A DNA stretch of 64,000 nucleotides from Komagataeibacter nataicola (GCF_003207795.1 NZ_NIRT01000015.1:1-64000), one strand, 5' to 3'. Counted from the first letter of the stretch, positions 1-8,184 are shown. Program-made: numbers and translations. The notes: a model not told the origin generated them from the letters alone.

Positions 1-53
1 GCCACATCAACAGGCCTTACAGAAGACCGCACACGATCACACGTCAATATGGG

Positions 54-1004
54 TCAGAAAACTCTTGCATAACGGACGGTAACCACAGAAGATATCCGTC
101 CTGACCAGAGACCGACGTCCCGTGCCATCGCAGCGAATTTCCCGGCATAACGATCCCCCTGCAGGTCATTATCAACGGCAACAACCAGTCGCGCTTCAGG
201 CTGGGCGGCGACCTGCATCATGACCCGTTTCAGGTTCGCTTCGCTCTCTGGGCTCATGCCGCCACCCGTCGAGGTATAGAGCGTTCCTTTCTGGAAGCGA
301 TCGAGTGCTGCAAAGGATAATGCATCAATGGCCGCCTCGGTGACGACAAGGCGCGTCACGGGCGCTTCTCCCCCGTCAGCCCGGAAACCGAAGAGACGCT
401 TGCCAACCCCGCCCGTCGAAAACCCCTTGTAATCCGGCCCCCGCATTTCCATGCCGGTGAACTGCCCGTCCACATCCCGGTGGCCAAACCAGGCGGTTCC
501 GTGCGGGCCTTCCTTCAGCGCGCCCTGCTGTCCGGCAATCGCGACAATATGGTCGGGCAACCCACGGATCTCCGTCAGATAGCGCCATGCAGCCGTGCCC
601 TGCCCGGGTGCGGTGCGACGGTTCCACAGTTCAGCGGGATCGCGCCGCGGTCTGTCACCCGCTCCCTTCGTACGCTCGACAACTTCGAGCGTCGGGCTCC
701 TGCCGATCAGGGCGCGAAGTTCCTGCCTGACATGACCGAGGTTCTTCGAGGGATCGAGATACTGGACAAGCTTGAATACATCGCCCTTACCGTCGCCCTT
801 GGGATCCCACCAGCCCTTGCCATCGTGATTGACAATAATGGCCTCACTGTCACGGCGAAATTTCAAGTTACGGGCGGAACGCTGCGCGGTGGCCTGCCGA
901 TCCAGCCGGAACCCGGCTTTTTCCAGCACAACGGCGCAGTTTACAGCATTGCGAAGCTCATCAAGTTCTCTTTTCTGTGCTTCTGGGGAAGACGTGTAAG
1001 CCAT
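54..1004 (-). CDS. DUF3991/Toprim-domain plasmid protein, possibly C-terminally shortened
   Basis: Reads as a DUF3991 plus Toprim protein of the kind found on mobile plasmids, where such proteins are related to TraC/DnaG-type primases. A zinc-ribbon-like N-terminal region (about 20-100) has the WWDP-x-GDGKGDVF segment typical of the family. The Toprim fold shows the acidic motif TEAAIDALS (E223) and the DND at about 278-280. The ATG at 1004 is chosen because AAGGAG lies 9 nt upstream; an earlier in-frame GTG at 1013 would overlap that site. The protein ends abruptly after the Toprim acidic motif in a tail that lacks the usual GKDWNE-type ending, so the 3' end may be rearranged. It is the last gene of the minus-strand block. 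Primase activity is inference. Confidence 0.75.
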   Translation of the reverse strand: MAYTSSPEAQKRELDELRNAVNCAVVLEKAGFRLDRQATAQRSARNLKFRRDSEAIIVNHDGKGWWDPKGDGKGDVFKLVQYLDPSKNLGHVRQELRALIGRSPTLEVVERTKGAGDRPRRDPAELWNRRTAPGQGTAAWRYLTEIRGLPDHIVAIAGQQGALKEGPHGTAWFGHRDVDGQFTGMEMRGPDYKGFSTGGVGKRLFGFRADGGEAPVTRLVVTEAAIDALSFAALDRFQKGTLYTSTGGGMSPESEANLKRVMMQVAAQPEARLVVAVDNDLQGDRYAGKFAAMARDVGLWSGRISSVVTVRYARVF

Positions 1005-1191
1005 GAAAGACACTCCTTCACGAACAGCATAGGTTGTGTTTCAGACCGCTCCCGTATTTACAGTGAGTATTTGAGATGATCGTGCGGAAACACACGACGA
1101 CCTCTGTATGGTTCGTCGAGATATTGCGTCCTGATGATCCGCGTTGAGGGTTTTATTCTGCGTGAACTGCAAAAGAATATAGGACGCACGA

Positions 1192-1344
1192 ATGGCCGCA
1201 GTTTACGCGCGGCAGCAAACGGCATATGCCCGCGCCACTGCGCACGCATTACCGGAACCATGGATGAGCGGGCACTCACGACGCCAGATACTCCCTGTGG
1301 AGGATCCCGTCTGCGCCCACATCATGCGACTGACGAAAAAATAA
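1192..1344 (+). CDS. possible 50-aa small ORF
   Basis: The 579-nt stretch between the Toprim gene and ssb has no convincing large gene. This short reading frame has an AGGA 8 nt before its ATG and ends at TAA. The product is basic and Ala/His-rich in the first half (MAAVYARQQ start, LTKK end), with no recognisable domain. It runs opposite to the surrounding genes. Apart from this and the hairpin next to ssb, I see nothing in the gap. It could be a chance frame. Confidence 0.25.
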   Translation: MAAVYARQQTAYARATAHALPEPWMSGHSRRQILPVEDPVCAHIMRLTKK

Positions 1345-1550
1345 GGTTCACGAGCCCGTATAAAGGTCGATGGAGAAACAGGAGAGACACAGTTCATCCC
1401 CGATGTGGACGGACGACCGGCGTTCCGGTGTCGGCCGACAGGCTTTCCCGATCGCCCGCGCCATCAGGTCTGACAGTCCTCACAAGTATTCATGACGAGA
1501 ACTGGCGCGGCAGAAACCGCATTTTCTTCTCCCTGAACAGGCACAATGCT

Positions 1551-1570
1551 CCGGGTCGCTGACGACCCGG
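1551..1570 (-). terminator. hairpin just downstream of ssb
   Basis: A perfect 7-bp stem (CCGGGTC/GACCCGG) with a 6-nt loop starts 14 nt after the ssb stop codon. There is no clear U-run behind it, so it may stabilise the 3' end or act as a weak or Rho-assisted terminator. Confidence 0.4.
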
Positions 1571-1583
1571 AACACCGAACGAC

Positions 1584-2054
1584 CTAAAACGGGATTTCAT
1601 CATCCACGTCCTGCGCGTTGGAAGTTGCGGCAGGAACGGGGCGCTGTGCAGCGCTCCGCGAGGGACGCTCTTCATCAAAACGTCCATCGCCCGTGCTTCG
1701 ACCATTGGCCAGCACCTTCAGGTTTCCATCAAACCGATCAATGATGATCTCGGTCACATAACGGTCCTGTCCCTGCTGGTCGGTCCACTTGCGTGTCTCG
1801 AGATGGCCTTCGACATAGACCAGCGTTCCCTTCTGGCACCGACGTTCGATCACGGCTGAAAGGTGATCGTTGAAAGAGACGACACGGTGCCACTGGGTTT
1901 TTTCCCGGCGCTCACCGCTGGCGCGATCGGTCCAGGTTTCGCTTGTCGCCACGCCGAAGGATGCGATTTTGCCCTCCCCTTCCCTGCGTGCGGCAAGATC
2001 CGGATCCCTGCCCAGGTGACCGATGATGATGGCGCGATTGACTGACTGGCTCAT
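1584..2054 (-). CDS. ssb: single-stranded DNA-binding protein
   Basis: A complete 156-aa SSB. Residues 1-110 form the OB fold, starting MSQSVNRAIIIGHLGRDPD and including the TQWHRVV and YVEGHLETRKW segments typical of the family. A disordered linker (about 111-148) follows, then the acidic tail ending DDEIPF that recruits partner proteins. The ATG has AAGGAA 9 nt upstream. Plasmid SSBs coat transferred single strands and can damp the SOS response in a new host; here it sits with other establishment-type genes. A long palindromic leader lies 91 nt upstream (2145-2233). Confidence 0.95.
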   Translation of the reverse strand: MSQSVNRAIIIGHLGRDPDLAARREGEGKIASFGVATSETWTDRASGERREKTQWHRVVSFNDHLSAVIERRCQKGTLVYVEGHLETRKWTDQQGQDRYVTEIIIDRFDGNLKVLANGRSTGDGRFDEERPSRSAAQRPVPAATSNAQDVDDEIPF

Positions 2055-2144
2055 GGTCTTGTTCCTTTTTTCCTTCCTGGTCGTCTCCGGCCCCTGCCGG
2101 ATCTCTGACCTGGTGCGGTCGCGCGGAAGCGGGCCACAGGCGGC

Positions 2145-2233
2145 GGGCGCAACCCCTCGGGGCGGCAGTGGTGCGGAAGCCGCGCATGCGGCTTCACGGT
2201 GCCGTCCCGACCGCAGGCCCGGGGGTTGCGCCC
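2145..2233 (-). promoter_or_regulatory. large stem-loop leader upstream of ssb
   Basis: The GC-rich part of the 364-nt gap upstream of ssb folds on a perfect 12-bp outer stem (2145-2156 with 2222-2233). Inside is a perfect 8-bp hairpin with a 4-nt loop (2176-2183/2188-2195), flanked by a CGGCA/TGCCG pair. Upstream of it in ssb sense is an A/T tract (2306-2319) resembling those preceding the structured repeats at 5446-5526 and 16065-16145. The sequence is not clearly homologous to those repeats, but position and architecture are alike. Possible roles are a structured leader RNA, a single-strand promoter or a terminator. Confidence 0.5.
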
Positions 2234-2418
2234 GACGACGGCCGCTTCAGACCGCAAAAACCAGGTCAGAAACCCGGCAGGGGCCGAGGTCATGCTTTTT
2301 CCATCTGTATTTTTATTTCTGCTTTATTTTCTTATTTCGCTCATAATCGTATCATTTCTTCTTGTACAATTATGATAATCATCCTAGAATTTCCCTGTCG
2401 CTACATTGGGAGTTCATC

Positions 2419-2931
2419 ATGGCCGTGATTACTGCGTCGGAAGGCCGCATCACCCTGAAGGCCGACTTTCATCCTGAACTGGCAATCCAGGCCCGACGTT
2501 ACAGGGGACGTTTTCTCGGCAAGGAAATCGGCTGGTCCTTCCTCCCCGAACATGAGCCGGCGATCCGCCAGCTCTGCCAGACCCTGTATGGCGTGGATGG
2601 CACGCCAGATGCGTGGCATGACTGCTGCACCGTGCAGGTCGAAGTCGACGAGCAGGATATCCGGGCCCCCCTGTGGCGCCAGTTCAACGCCGATATTTAC
2701 CTCGGTGGCCGTCACGTTGTGGGCGTTTTTGGTCCCCGTCAGGCAGTTCGCACCGGCAGGGGCATAAAATTCCTGCGCGGCCAGCCGCATTGCGCCATCC
2801 GGATCGGTGCTTACCACATGGAGGTACCCACTGGCAGCCTTCTGGAAATCCGTAAATATCCGCGTGCCGCACTGGCGTTCCTGGGCCGGTGCCTCGACGG
2901 GCATGGCTCCTGGCACATGGCCCAGGGCTAG
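2419..2931 (+). CDS. hypothetical plasmid protein, 170 aa
   Basis: The only substantial plus-strand gene in the first 20 kb. The start at 2419 is preceded by TTGGGAG at 2406-2412; an upstream in-frame ATG at 2362 lacks a site and lies in AT-rich sequence. The protein starts MAVITASEGRITLKADF, has no membrane segment or signal peptide, and resembles soluble unknowns of plasmid gene blocks. It converges on the next gene and overlaps its 3' end by 4 nt. The AT-rich stretch before it (2290-2400) probably serves promoters in both directions. Function unknown. Confidence 0.7.
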   Translation: MAVITASEGRITLKADFHPELAIQARRYRGRFLGKEIGWSFLPEHEPAIRQLCQTLYGVDGTPDAWHDCCTVQVEVDEQDIRAPLWRQFNADIYLGGRHVVGVFGPRQAVRTGRGIKFLRGQPHCAIRIGAYHMEVPTGSLLEIRKYPRAALAFLGRCLDGHGSWHMAQG

Positions 2932-3434
2932 AGCAGCCCGAGCTGCACGGTGGGCACGGGTGCATCCGCTGCCGTCACTGTTCCGCCATGCTTTGCCTGC
3001 AGACGGGCCAACTCCGCTTTCTCGCGCGCAACCTGTACCTCGCGGGCACGGGTCGTCCATGCCTCGACCAGCAGGTTTTCCCGGACGCGCTGCCCGATTT
3101 CCTTCTCTACATCCGACCAGACAAAAGTCGGGTCGCCCCAGCAGGGATATCGCGCAACCTGATCGAGGAAATCGCGCCGTGTGGCTGCATTGTCGAACCA
3201 TGTCTGCGCGAAGCCGGTCCGATTATAATGCGCGATAAATCCGAACATATTGCTCAGCCGGTTATACAGGGCCGGGGTAAATTTTTCTGCAGGCATTCCG
3301 AGTGCGATGAACCGCAGGATCGCATTACCAAGCTTTGCCTTTTGCTGGGCCGTCGCCCATTGGGTGGGTTTCAGGACAACCGGGTCGAAAGGCGGGATCC
3401 GAAGCCGCTCGCACAGGATCGGCCCCGCCGTCAT
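2928..3434 (-). CDS. hypothetical protein, last gene of a coupled trio
   Basis: A 168-aa soluble protein without a domain I recognise. The C-terminal third is charged and probably helical, followed by a short hydrophobic end (VPTVQLGLL). The ATG at 3434 is preferred over 3452 because GGAG lies 9 nt upstream and the start overlaps the preceding stop codon (ATGA), the same coupling used by the next gene pair. It is therefore the third gene of a translationally coupled set 4200-2928. The KPTQWATAQQKAKLGNAILRF segment looks like a conserved plasmid-protein motif, but I cannot assign a function. Confidence 0.7.
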   Translation of the reverse strand: MTAGPILCERLRIPPFDPVVLKPTQWATAQQKAKLGNAILRFIALGMPAEKFTPALYNRLSNMFGFIAHYNRTGFAQTWFDNAATRRDFLDQVARYPCWGDPTFVWSDVEKEIGQRVRENLLVEAWTTRAREVQVAREKAELARLQAKHGGTVTAADAPVPTVQLGLL

Positions 3435-3820
3435 GACACTTGGCTCCGGCATCGATAGCCGTTATGAAAGCGGTTCACATCCGGCAGATCCGGATAATAC
3501 CCCTCGCCCAGGCTCTCTTCACTCATCCTTTCCAGATAGCGCACTGCCACGGTCACGCAGCGCGCATTGGCGAGGCTGCGCAATACGACCAGATCCGAGC
3601 GGCCCCGCATATAACGGTCTTCCCAGAGACCGGTGACGGGGTTCTGCGCAGCCGCCCCCATCGTGCCGTTCAGAAAGCATTCCACGATCCACGGCCGGGT
3701 CCGATAGGGACGTCCTGAAACAGGGGCCGGAAGATCGAAGATGGTTCCACTGGCAATGGTCCCGACCCGGAGCGGGTTATTACCGCCCTGAAATGGAGAC
3801 GTATAATACTGGCGGATCAT
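3431..3820 (-). CDS. hypothetical protein, middle gene of coupled trio
   Basis: A 129-aa protein beginning MIRQYYTSPFQGG. It has no transmembrane segment or known catalytic motif. Start and stop both overlap its neighbours by four bases (ATGA), so the three products are probably made in fixed ratio. Composition (Arg, Gly, aromatic residues) fits a small soluble accessory protein. Function unknown. Confidence 0.65.
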   Translation of the reverse strand: MIRQYYTSPFQGGNNPLRVGTIASGTIFDLPAPVSGRPYRTRPWIVECFLNGTMGAAAQNPVTGLWEDRYMRGRSDLVVLRSLANARCVTVAVRYLERMSEESLGEGYYPDLPDVNRFHNGYRCRSQVS

Positions 3821-4200
3821 GCCACGTCTCCTTTGCAGGACGCCATGTTTCCGGTTTCGGCTGCGGATCGTCCATGCAGGATCCGCGCGCCATCAGCGTC
3901 GTTATCGACCATGAGAACCCATCTGTCGGTCCCCAGGGCGCCAGTGCGGTAAGCCGCATCAAAGCCACGTGGCTTACGATCGCCCCGACGGATATGCACA
4001 CTGATGGAAAACGAGCGCCCGGGATGCGCGCCGGCGGTCCTCTCACCGTAAAGCGTTACGGCAGTCGAGATTTCCGCGAGCGTCCGGGCTTCTGTCATCC
4101 CCCGTGCACCAAGGTGTTCCATCGGCAGCGCCTTAAGGATGGTGCAGCCGTCGGAACGGATGCGCACGGCGGGAGTGGCAATCAGGGCAAAGACTGGCAT
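3817..4200 (-). CDS. hypothetical protein, first gene of coupled trio
   Basis: A 127-aa soluble protein starting MPVFALIATPAV. The start at 4200 is chosen for the GGAG 7 nt upstream; ATGs at 4212 and 4215 are possible alternatives. The middle contains HPGRSFSISVHIRRGDRKPRGFDAAY-like sequence and the C-terminus is polar. It lies 57 nt downstream of the ardC-like gene and leads the ATGA-coupled trio. No family recognised. Confidence 0.65.
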   Translation of the reverse strand: MPVFALIATPAVRIRSDGCTILKALPMEHLGARGMTEARTLAEISTAVTLYGERTAGAHPGRSFSISVHIRRGDRKPRGFDAAYRTGALGTDRWVLMVDNDADGARILHGRSAAETGNMASCKGDVA

Positions 4201-4257
4201 GATGAACTCCATCACTCAGCGCGCCCTTGCGGGCGCATATATTTTCAGGGTTGGGTT

Positions 4258-5157
4258 TCAGGCGGCAGAAGCCACGTCCTCGACGGACAGCCGACGTGTC
4301 GATGAGCTGAAAATGTATTGGGCCGCGGCTGAAGCAGCACTCGCTGCGGTGAAAATGGCGCGCTTGTCAGCCTTCAGCAGTGCCAGCCAGTTCCCGATGT
4401 AATCCGCATGGCGGACCGTCGGCTCGATCTGCAGTTCCGCGCACACGAAAGCTGATGTCATCTCTGCAACCAGTTCCTCGGCCGCGTAGGCATGGTCCCC
4501 AAACCGCCTGCCAAAGGTGCGCGCCAGTCGGCTTTCGGCCCCGGTCCAATGCCCGATCTCGTGAAAGACGGTTCGGTACCAGTCGATCTGGTTGAAATAG
4601 GACTGCTGGGGCGGAACCCGGATGAAGTCCGCATCCGGGGCATAAAATGCCTTGTCACCACCGATGCGAATGTCCGCCCCGGTTTCGGTCATCAGCGCTT
4701 CCGCGTGCGGCACGATTTCGCGTTCCGGCAACGGCGCGGTCGGCGCGACCATGCTCTCCGGCAGGTTCTCGCACTGGTCAACATTGAACACCGTAAACCG
4801 CTTTAGAAACGGGATCTGGCGTGGCTCGTCGGAACCCGCTTCCGATTTTGGCGTGAAACGGTCAGCATAAAACACCGTCGTTCCCTTCTCGCCTTTCCTG
4901 ACATTGCCGCCCTGCGCATGCGCCTGACGGAACGTCAGCCATTTCTGGGTAGAAAACCCCTGCATCTCTACCGAACCCCACAGCATCAGGATGTTGATCC
5001 CGGAATAGGCCCGATCGGTCGCGGCATTACGCGGCAGGGCAATGCCGCATTTCGCGCGGCTCCACGGGCAGACCCACGGCACGGTTCCCGCTTCAAGTTC
5101 GCGGATGATGCGGTCAGTGACGGACTGGTGAATATCGGTACGTTCGGTTCTGGCCAT
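4258..5157 (-). CDS. ardC: ArdC-like antirestriction protein (zincin metallopeptidase)
   Basis: A 299-aa protein of the ArdC family: an N-terminal DUF1738-type ssDNA-binding domain (about 5-125, with the DIHQSVTDRII, GTVPWVCPW and YSGINILMLW segments) and a C-terminal zincin metallopeptidase domain. HEIGH at 199-203 supplies two zinc ligands and the catalytic Glu, and EELVAE at 227-232 the third ligand region. ArdC proteins protect incoming conjugative DNA from restriction and bind single-stranded DNA. GGAG lies upstream of the ATG. The C-terminus is Ala/Ser-rich. Its place near ssb and in one orientation with the other backbone genes fits an early-expressed establishment function. Confidence 0.9.
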   Translation of the reverse strand: MARTERTDIHQSVTDRIIRELEAGTVPWVCPWSRAKCGIALPRNAATDRAYSGINILMLWGSVEMQGFSTQKWLTFRQAHAQGGNVRKGEKGTTVFYADRFTPKSEAGSDEPRQIPFLKRFTVFNVDQCENLPESMVAPTAPLPEREIVPHAEALMTETGADIRIGGDKAFYAPDADFIRVPPQQSYFNQIDWYRTVFHEIGHWTGAESRLARTFGRRFGDHAYAAEELVAEMTSAFVCAELQIEPTVRHADYIGNWLALLKADKRAIFTAASAASAAAQYIFSSSTRRLSVEDVASAA

Positions 5158-5229
5158 GATCAGTCTCCAGAAAATGCAGACGCCGCCCCGAAGGGCGGTG
5201 CGGATGGGCAGCGGATGGCGAGAGTGGTG

Positions 5230-5385
5230 TCACCTGAGATCGATGATGCCCGTGCACGGATCGAGGAAGACGTCGGGCAGCAGGAGGAAAGTGACCATGG
5301 AGGCCGTCCAGAGGAGCACGATGGCGACGAATTTGGCGATTTCGACGACGGGGCGGGACGGCGGCGCGATGCGGTTCTGTGCCAT
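5230..5385 (-). CDS. 51-aa single-pass membrane protein
   Basis: A short frame begins at 5385 with AAGGAT upstream. After a polar N-terminus (MAQNRIAPPSRPVVE) it has one hydrophobic helix, about residues 17-39, and ends with a short polar tail. The GC-rich sequence upstream stays open but is the structured repeat, so the longer frame is not the gene. Function unknown; it is probably co-transcribed with ardC 72 nt downstream. Confidence 0.55.
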   Translation of the reverse strand: MAQNRIAPPSRPVVEIAKFVAIVLLWTASMVTFLLLPDVFLDPCTGIIDLR

Positions 5386-5445
5386 TTCCAGATCCTTTTT
5401 TCGAGGGTTTCGACCCCTTCCGGCGACCGCAGGGCAGACTGGCGG

Positions 5446-5526
5446 GCAAGGGCGCCGCACAGCGGCGGCACCGGAGCCGCGCACAGATGGCGCAGCCATC
5501 GCGCACGGCGAGGAGCCACCCCTTGC
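5446..5526 (-). repeat. 81-nt structured repeat, copy A
   Basis: Copy A of a dispersed intergenic element, 60 nt upstream of the 51-aa gene. It is gap-free over 81 nt against copies B and C and matches B at 70 of 81 positions (hand count). A 7-bp closing stem (GCAAGGG/CCCTTGC in plus coordinates) encloses two arms: CGCCGC-ACA-GCGGCG (5453-5467) and GATGGC-GCA-GCCATC (5486-5500). In the second arm two base pairs are A-T and T-A here but G-C and C-G in B and C. An A/T-rich tract (about 5565-5610) precedes it in the minus-strand sense. Confidence 0.8.
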
Positions 5527-5603
5527 GCGGCAGGCTGGACTGTGGTGCACGCCTCCTACCTTTACTGTTTCATTTATTTATATATTTTGTTTTTATTGTA
5601 TTT

Positions 5604-6119
5604 TTATTCAGAGCAGGCCTTTCCAGATCCGCCATCCGGTCGTCCGGATCGGTTTTTTTGCGGGGATGCCAGATAGGGGCAACTGATCCGCGCAGGCGTG
5701 ACATCAATCCACAAACGACTGCCCACAGTCGCCTCCAGTGCCTTGCGGATGGTGTCGGCAGAAAGAAATTCCGCGCCATCGTCACCGCCAAACGACGCGC
5801 GTTTGACATCGTACCAGTCGTCAGGACGTGTGCGCGGGTCCGCTTCGACAGCATAGGCGACAAGGTTCGCCTGACCCTCAGCGTCACTGAAGCCCGGATA
5901 ACCATTCGACATCAGGTACACCCCATGATCGCCAACCAGCATGAGACCTGCCGGTATCTTCGCACGGTCGACATCCGCACCGGTCGGATGGCGCGACGAC
6001 ACGCCAGCCTTGAGAAAGGCCGGGTCAACAAGCTGATCATAGGTAGGGGAATGTTCGCTCGCGGCTTGCGCATGAGCAAGAAGACGCGCCACCAGGGCGT
6101 GGTCAAAATGAAGTTTCAT
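5604..6119 (-). CDS. DUF3085-domain plasmid protein
   Basis: A 171-aa protein. The N-terminal 110 residues match my recollection of DUF3085: MKLHFDHALVARLLAHA, then a pattern ending in AGLMLVGDHGVYLMSNGYP. The start at 6119 has AAGGA 10 nt upstream. The C-terminal tail (after about 150) runs into low-complexity sequence next to the A/T tract and may not be conserved. DUF3085 genes are common on large alphaproteobacterial plasmids; their role is unknown. It follows the DUF5983 gene by 122 nt. Confidence 0.7.
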   Translation of the reverse strand: MKLHFDHALVARLLAHAQAASEHSPTYDQLVDPAFLKAGVSSRHPTGADVDRAKIPAGLMLVGDHGVYLMSNGYPGFSDAEGQANLVAYAVEADPRTRPDDWYDVKRASFGGDDGAEFLSADTIRKALEATVGSRLWIDVTPARISCPYLASPQKNRSGRPDGGSGKACSE

Positions 6120-6241
6120 TGCAGTATTCCTTCGTGTGATCCCCTTGCGAGGACACAAAAAAGGCGGAACACCGAAGTATCCCGCCTTAAGAAATAAGAA
6201 CTGGCGCCTCTGGCCCGAGGGACGCCCGATGCCGTTGCCGG

Positions 6242-6550
6242 TCATTCATCTTCATCGTCATCAAAGAAACGAAGCGAGGCATCGACCGGGCCGTCCGCAT
6301 CAAACAGGACGTAATCACAGTCGTGATTCCGGGCCAGGGCAAGAATGGCCCGCAGTGACCGCGACCCCGGCCAATCATGGGAGTATGGATCCAGCGGGAC
6401 ATGGACAAACCATCCGTGCGGGCCGGACAGGCAGGTCAGCCCAAAGGAGCCACCTGACCTTGCATATCTCTCAAGGTGTCCACGGTCCGACAGGGGGAGG
6501 TGGCCGGTGCTCAGGTCGAGGAATTTCCGGATCTGGAAAGGCGCTAACAT
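6242..6550 (-). CDS. DUF5983-like small plasmid protein
   Basis: A 102-aa protein starting MLAPFQIRKFLDLSTGHLP, with GGAG 9 nt before the ATG. The RKFLDLSTGHLPLSDR opening, a central GWFVHVP strand and a CDYVLFDADGP strand before an acidic tail (DDDEDE) resemble DUF5983 proteins found beside DUF3085 on plasmids. Function unknown. It lies 31 nt downstream of the PAPS-reductase-like gene, so the two are probably co-transcribed. Confidence 0.6.
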   Translation of the reverse strand: MLAPFQIRKFLDLSTGHLPLSDRGHLERYARSGGSFGLTCLSGPHGWFVHVPLDPYSHDWPGSRSLRAILALARNHDCDYVLFDADGPVDASLRFFDDDEDE

Positions 6551-6581
6551 CGGGTTTCTCCCTGCTGGAAGATGAGGCGGG

Positions 6582-7607
6582 TCAGACCGGCCCGGCGCTC
6601 TCGCCGAATGCACCAGCGGGCAGGACCCATTGTTCGGGGGATGTGAGGACACGGCCACGCCAGCGGCGGCAGAGCGCGCGGCGCACCCGATCCGGGTGCC
6701 GGCGCACGGGGCCGTAGACCGTGCCGCCACTGGCCAGCGTGCCGAGGTCCCGGTCGCGTCGGATGGTGCAGCCAAATGCGCGTTCCCACTCACACAGCCG
6801 GGCGAACCGATCCGGGTCCATGTGACGCAGCGTTGCAGCCTGATCGGCAGACATGAATACACATGCCAGGCAGGACAGACGGCCAAACCCGAGCTGATAG
6901 GGAAGCGGCGGAATCACGCCATGCCGACGCAGGATCTGCCAGACAGCCGCTTCACTCCAGGCATGTACCGGCCGCCAGTGATCGATATGCCGTCGGGCCC
7001 GACCATCACGACAGTCTGCCCGGTGCCGCTCAAAGACAGCGTAACGGGCACGGTTCGCGGATTCCGCCGCGCGTTCTCCGGTTACAAACAGGGTCCGGGC
7101 ATGACTGAAGCGCGCCTGGTTCCGCAGGGCACCATCCGCAACCATGATCTTGGCGTATGGGGAACACCAGCGGACCGACAGGTTCGCCGAAACCTGCGGG
7201 AAGCGGCGTCGCGTATTGGGCGGCCCCTTGCCACCGACAGTGACCCGCCCTGTCGGGGTATCGAACCAGACCGGTGCGGTCGGCGCATTATCGCGCAGCA
7301 TTTCCCGCACGATCCCACCCTGGCGCGCGGAGAAATACAGCCTGACGCCAAGGGCCGCAGCCAGATGCCGCCCGTAATCGGGCACATGCGGCCAGTCAAA
7401 AACGTCCCCGTCATCGTCCACAAGATGGTGCCACCACTCGATGCGCTGGGGCGCCACGCCCTTTTCGAGCAGGTGCAGCGTACTGGCGAGGGAATCCTTG
7501 CCAAAGGAACAGGCGACGATGACGTGATCATAACGCGCCAGATCAGGCATCTCTCCCTGCCCCGACACGACAGTTCCCTGGCGGGATGACAGGCTTGCGG
7601 TCGCCAT
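6582..7607 (-). CDS. PAPS-reductase-like adenine nucleotide alpha-hydrolase
   Basis: A 341-aa protein with the PP-loop of the PAPS reductase/ATP pyrophosphatase superfamily. Near residue 35 it reads VACSFGKDSLAS, the SFGKDS variant of SGGKDS that binds nucleotide. HW/DD residues and several Cys (WCSPYAK, LSCLACVFM) follow, as in phage and plasmid PAPS-reductase-domain proteins rather than sulfate-assimilation CysH. Some relatives (DndC) act in DNA sulfur modification, but no dnd neighbours are present, so the substrate is unknown. The start at 7607 is preferred because AAGGAGA lies 7 nt upstream; the ATG at 7613 would abut it. Repeat copy E lies 53 nt upstream. Confidence 0.75.
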   Translation of the reverse strand: MATASLSSRQGTVVSGQGEMPDLARYDHVIVACSFGKDSLASTLHLLEKGVAPQRIEWWHHLVDDDGDVFDWPHVPDYGRHLAAALGVRLYFSARQGGIVREMLRDNAPTAPVWFDTPTGRVTVGGKGPPNTRRRFPQVSANLSVRWCSPYAKIMVADGALRNQARFSHARTLFVTGERAAESANRARYAVFERHRADCRDGRARRHIDHWRPVHAWSEAAVWQILRRHGVIPPLPYQLGFGRLSCLACVFMSADQAATLRHMDPDRFARLCEWERAFGCTIRRDRDLGTLASGGTVYGPVRRHPDRVRRALCRRWRGRVLTSPEQWVLPAGAFGESAGPV

Positions 7608-7659
7608 GGACATTCTCCTTGTCTGAATGTCTTCTGGCGGTCCGACGGGGTATCGCGGG

Positions 7660-7721
7660 TCAAACGCGGCGCGTGCGCCGGCATCGCAGGCCCGCGGAGC
7701 GGGACAAGAGCCACCGTTTGA
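7660..7721 (-). repeat. structured repeat, divergent 62-nt copy E
   Basis: A shorter, diverged relative of the 81-nt element. In the minus sense a 7-nt stem strand is followed by GTGGCTC exactly as in copy A, then a CCCGC-TCC-GCGGG arm, a GATGC segment (GGTGC in A-C), a CGGCGC/GCGCCG arm, and the closing strand. The closing stem is TCAAACG/CGTTTGA instead of GCAAGGG/CCCTTGC: the pairing is kept with most of the sequence replaced. It lies 53 nt upstream of the PAPS-reductase-like gene and is preceded by a short A-rich tract (7743-7758). Confidence 0.6.
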
Positions 7722-7770
7722 GGCGCGATGGCCCTTCGGGCATATTTTTTTCTGTTTCTTCCTGCTTTTC

Positions 7771-8184
7771 CTACGCGTCCGCGTTCAGGTATTCGTGCAG
7801 ATACCGGCGTAGCACCATGCAGGCTGCATGGGTGTCCCGCTCACCGTCATCCGCAAGGACACGATCCATCACTCTGGCGAGAACGGCGGCTGCCTCTCGG
7901 CCCGGGCTGAAAACAAGGGAAAAACCAAACTGTCCCTGCAGCACGCCGGTCCCGGCATCGTGGACCATGGCCACGATCTCGCCATGGACGACTTCCTCGA
8001 CCTCAAGGTCCACTTCCTGACCGTCAGGCAGAATGGTGGTCCGGATCCCGTCAGAGTCCACACTGTCGGGGACCGCATCGAGGACGATCCGCGCAGCCGC
8101 CTCGGCGTCCGTCGCCGTGACCCTGAAATCGCCGGCATCCGCTTCAAACAGGCGCTCAACCAGCGTGACACGAAAATCAGGCAT
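7771..8184 (-). CDS. hypothetical protein, 137 aa
   Basis: A small acidic soluble protein (MPDFRVTLVERLFEADAGDF start), predicted mixed alpha/beta, with no recognised motif. Its ATG overlaps the end of the upstream gene by 8 nt, so translation is probably coupled. It is the last gene before the 157-nt gap holding repeat copy E. Function unknown. Confidence 0.6.
   Translation of the reverse strand: MPDFRVTLVERLFEADAGDFRVTATDAEAAARIVLDAVPDSVDSDGIRTTILPDGQEVDLEVEEVVHGEIVAMVHDAGTGVLQGQFGFSLVFSPGREAAAVLARVMDRVLADDGERDTHAACMVLRRYLHEYLNADA

Noticed and set aside
5565-5610. T-rich tract after GC-rich repeat copy A as a plus-strand Rho-independent terminator
   Set aside because: No plus-strand gene precedes it, and the same tract-plus-element order recurs upstream of minus-strand genes, so it is better read as part of their promoter or leader.
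5604-6245. Longer N-terminus for the DUF3085 gene from 6245
   Set aside because: The upstream part lacks a ribosome site and overlaps the DUF5983 gene end; AAGGA supports 6119.
6551-6886. Longer minus-strand frame from 6886 for the DUF5983-like gene
   Set aside because: It is out of frame with and overlapped by the PAPS-reductase-like gene; GGAG supports the start at 6550.
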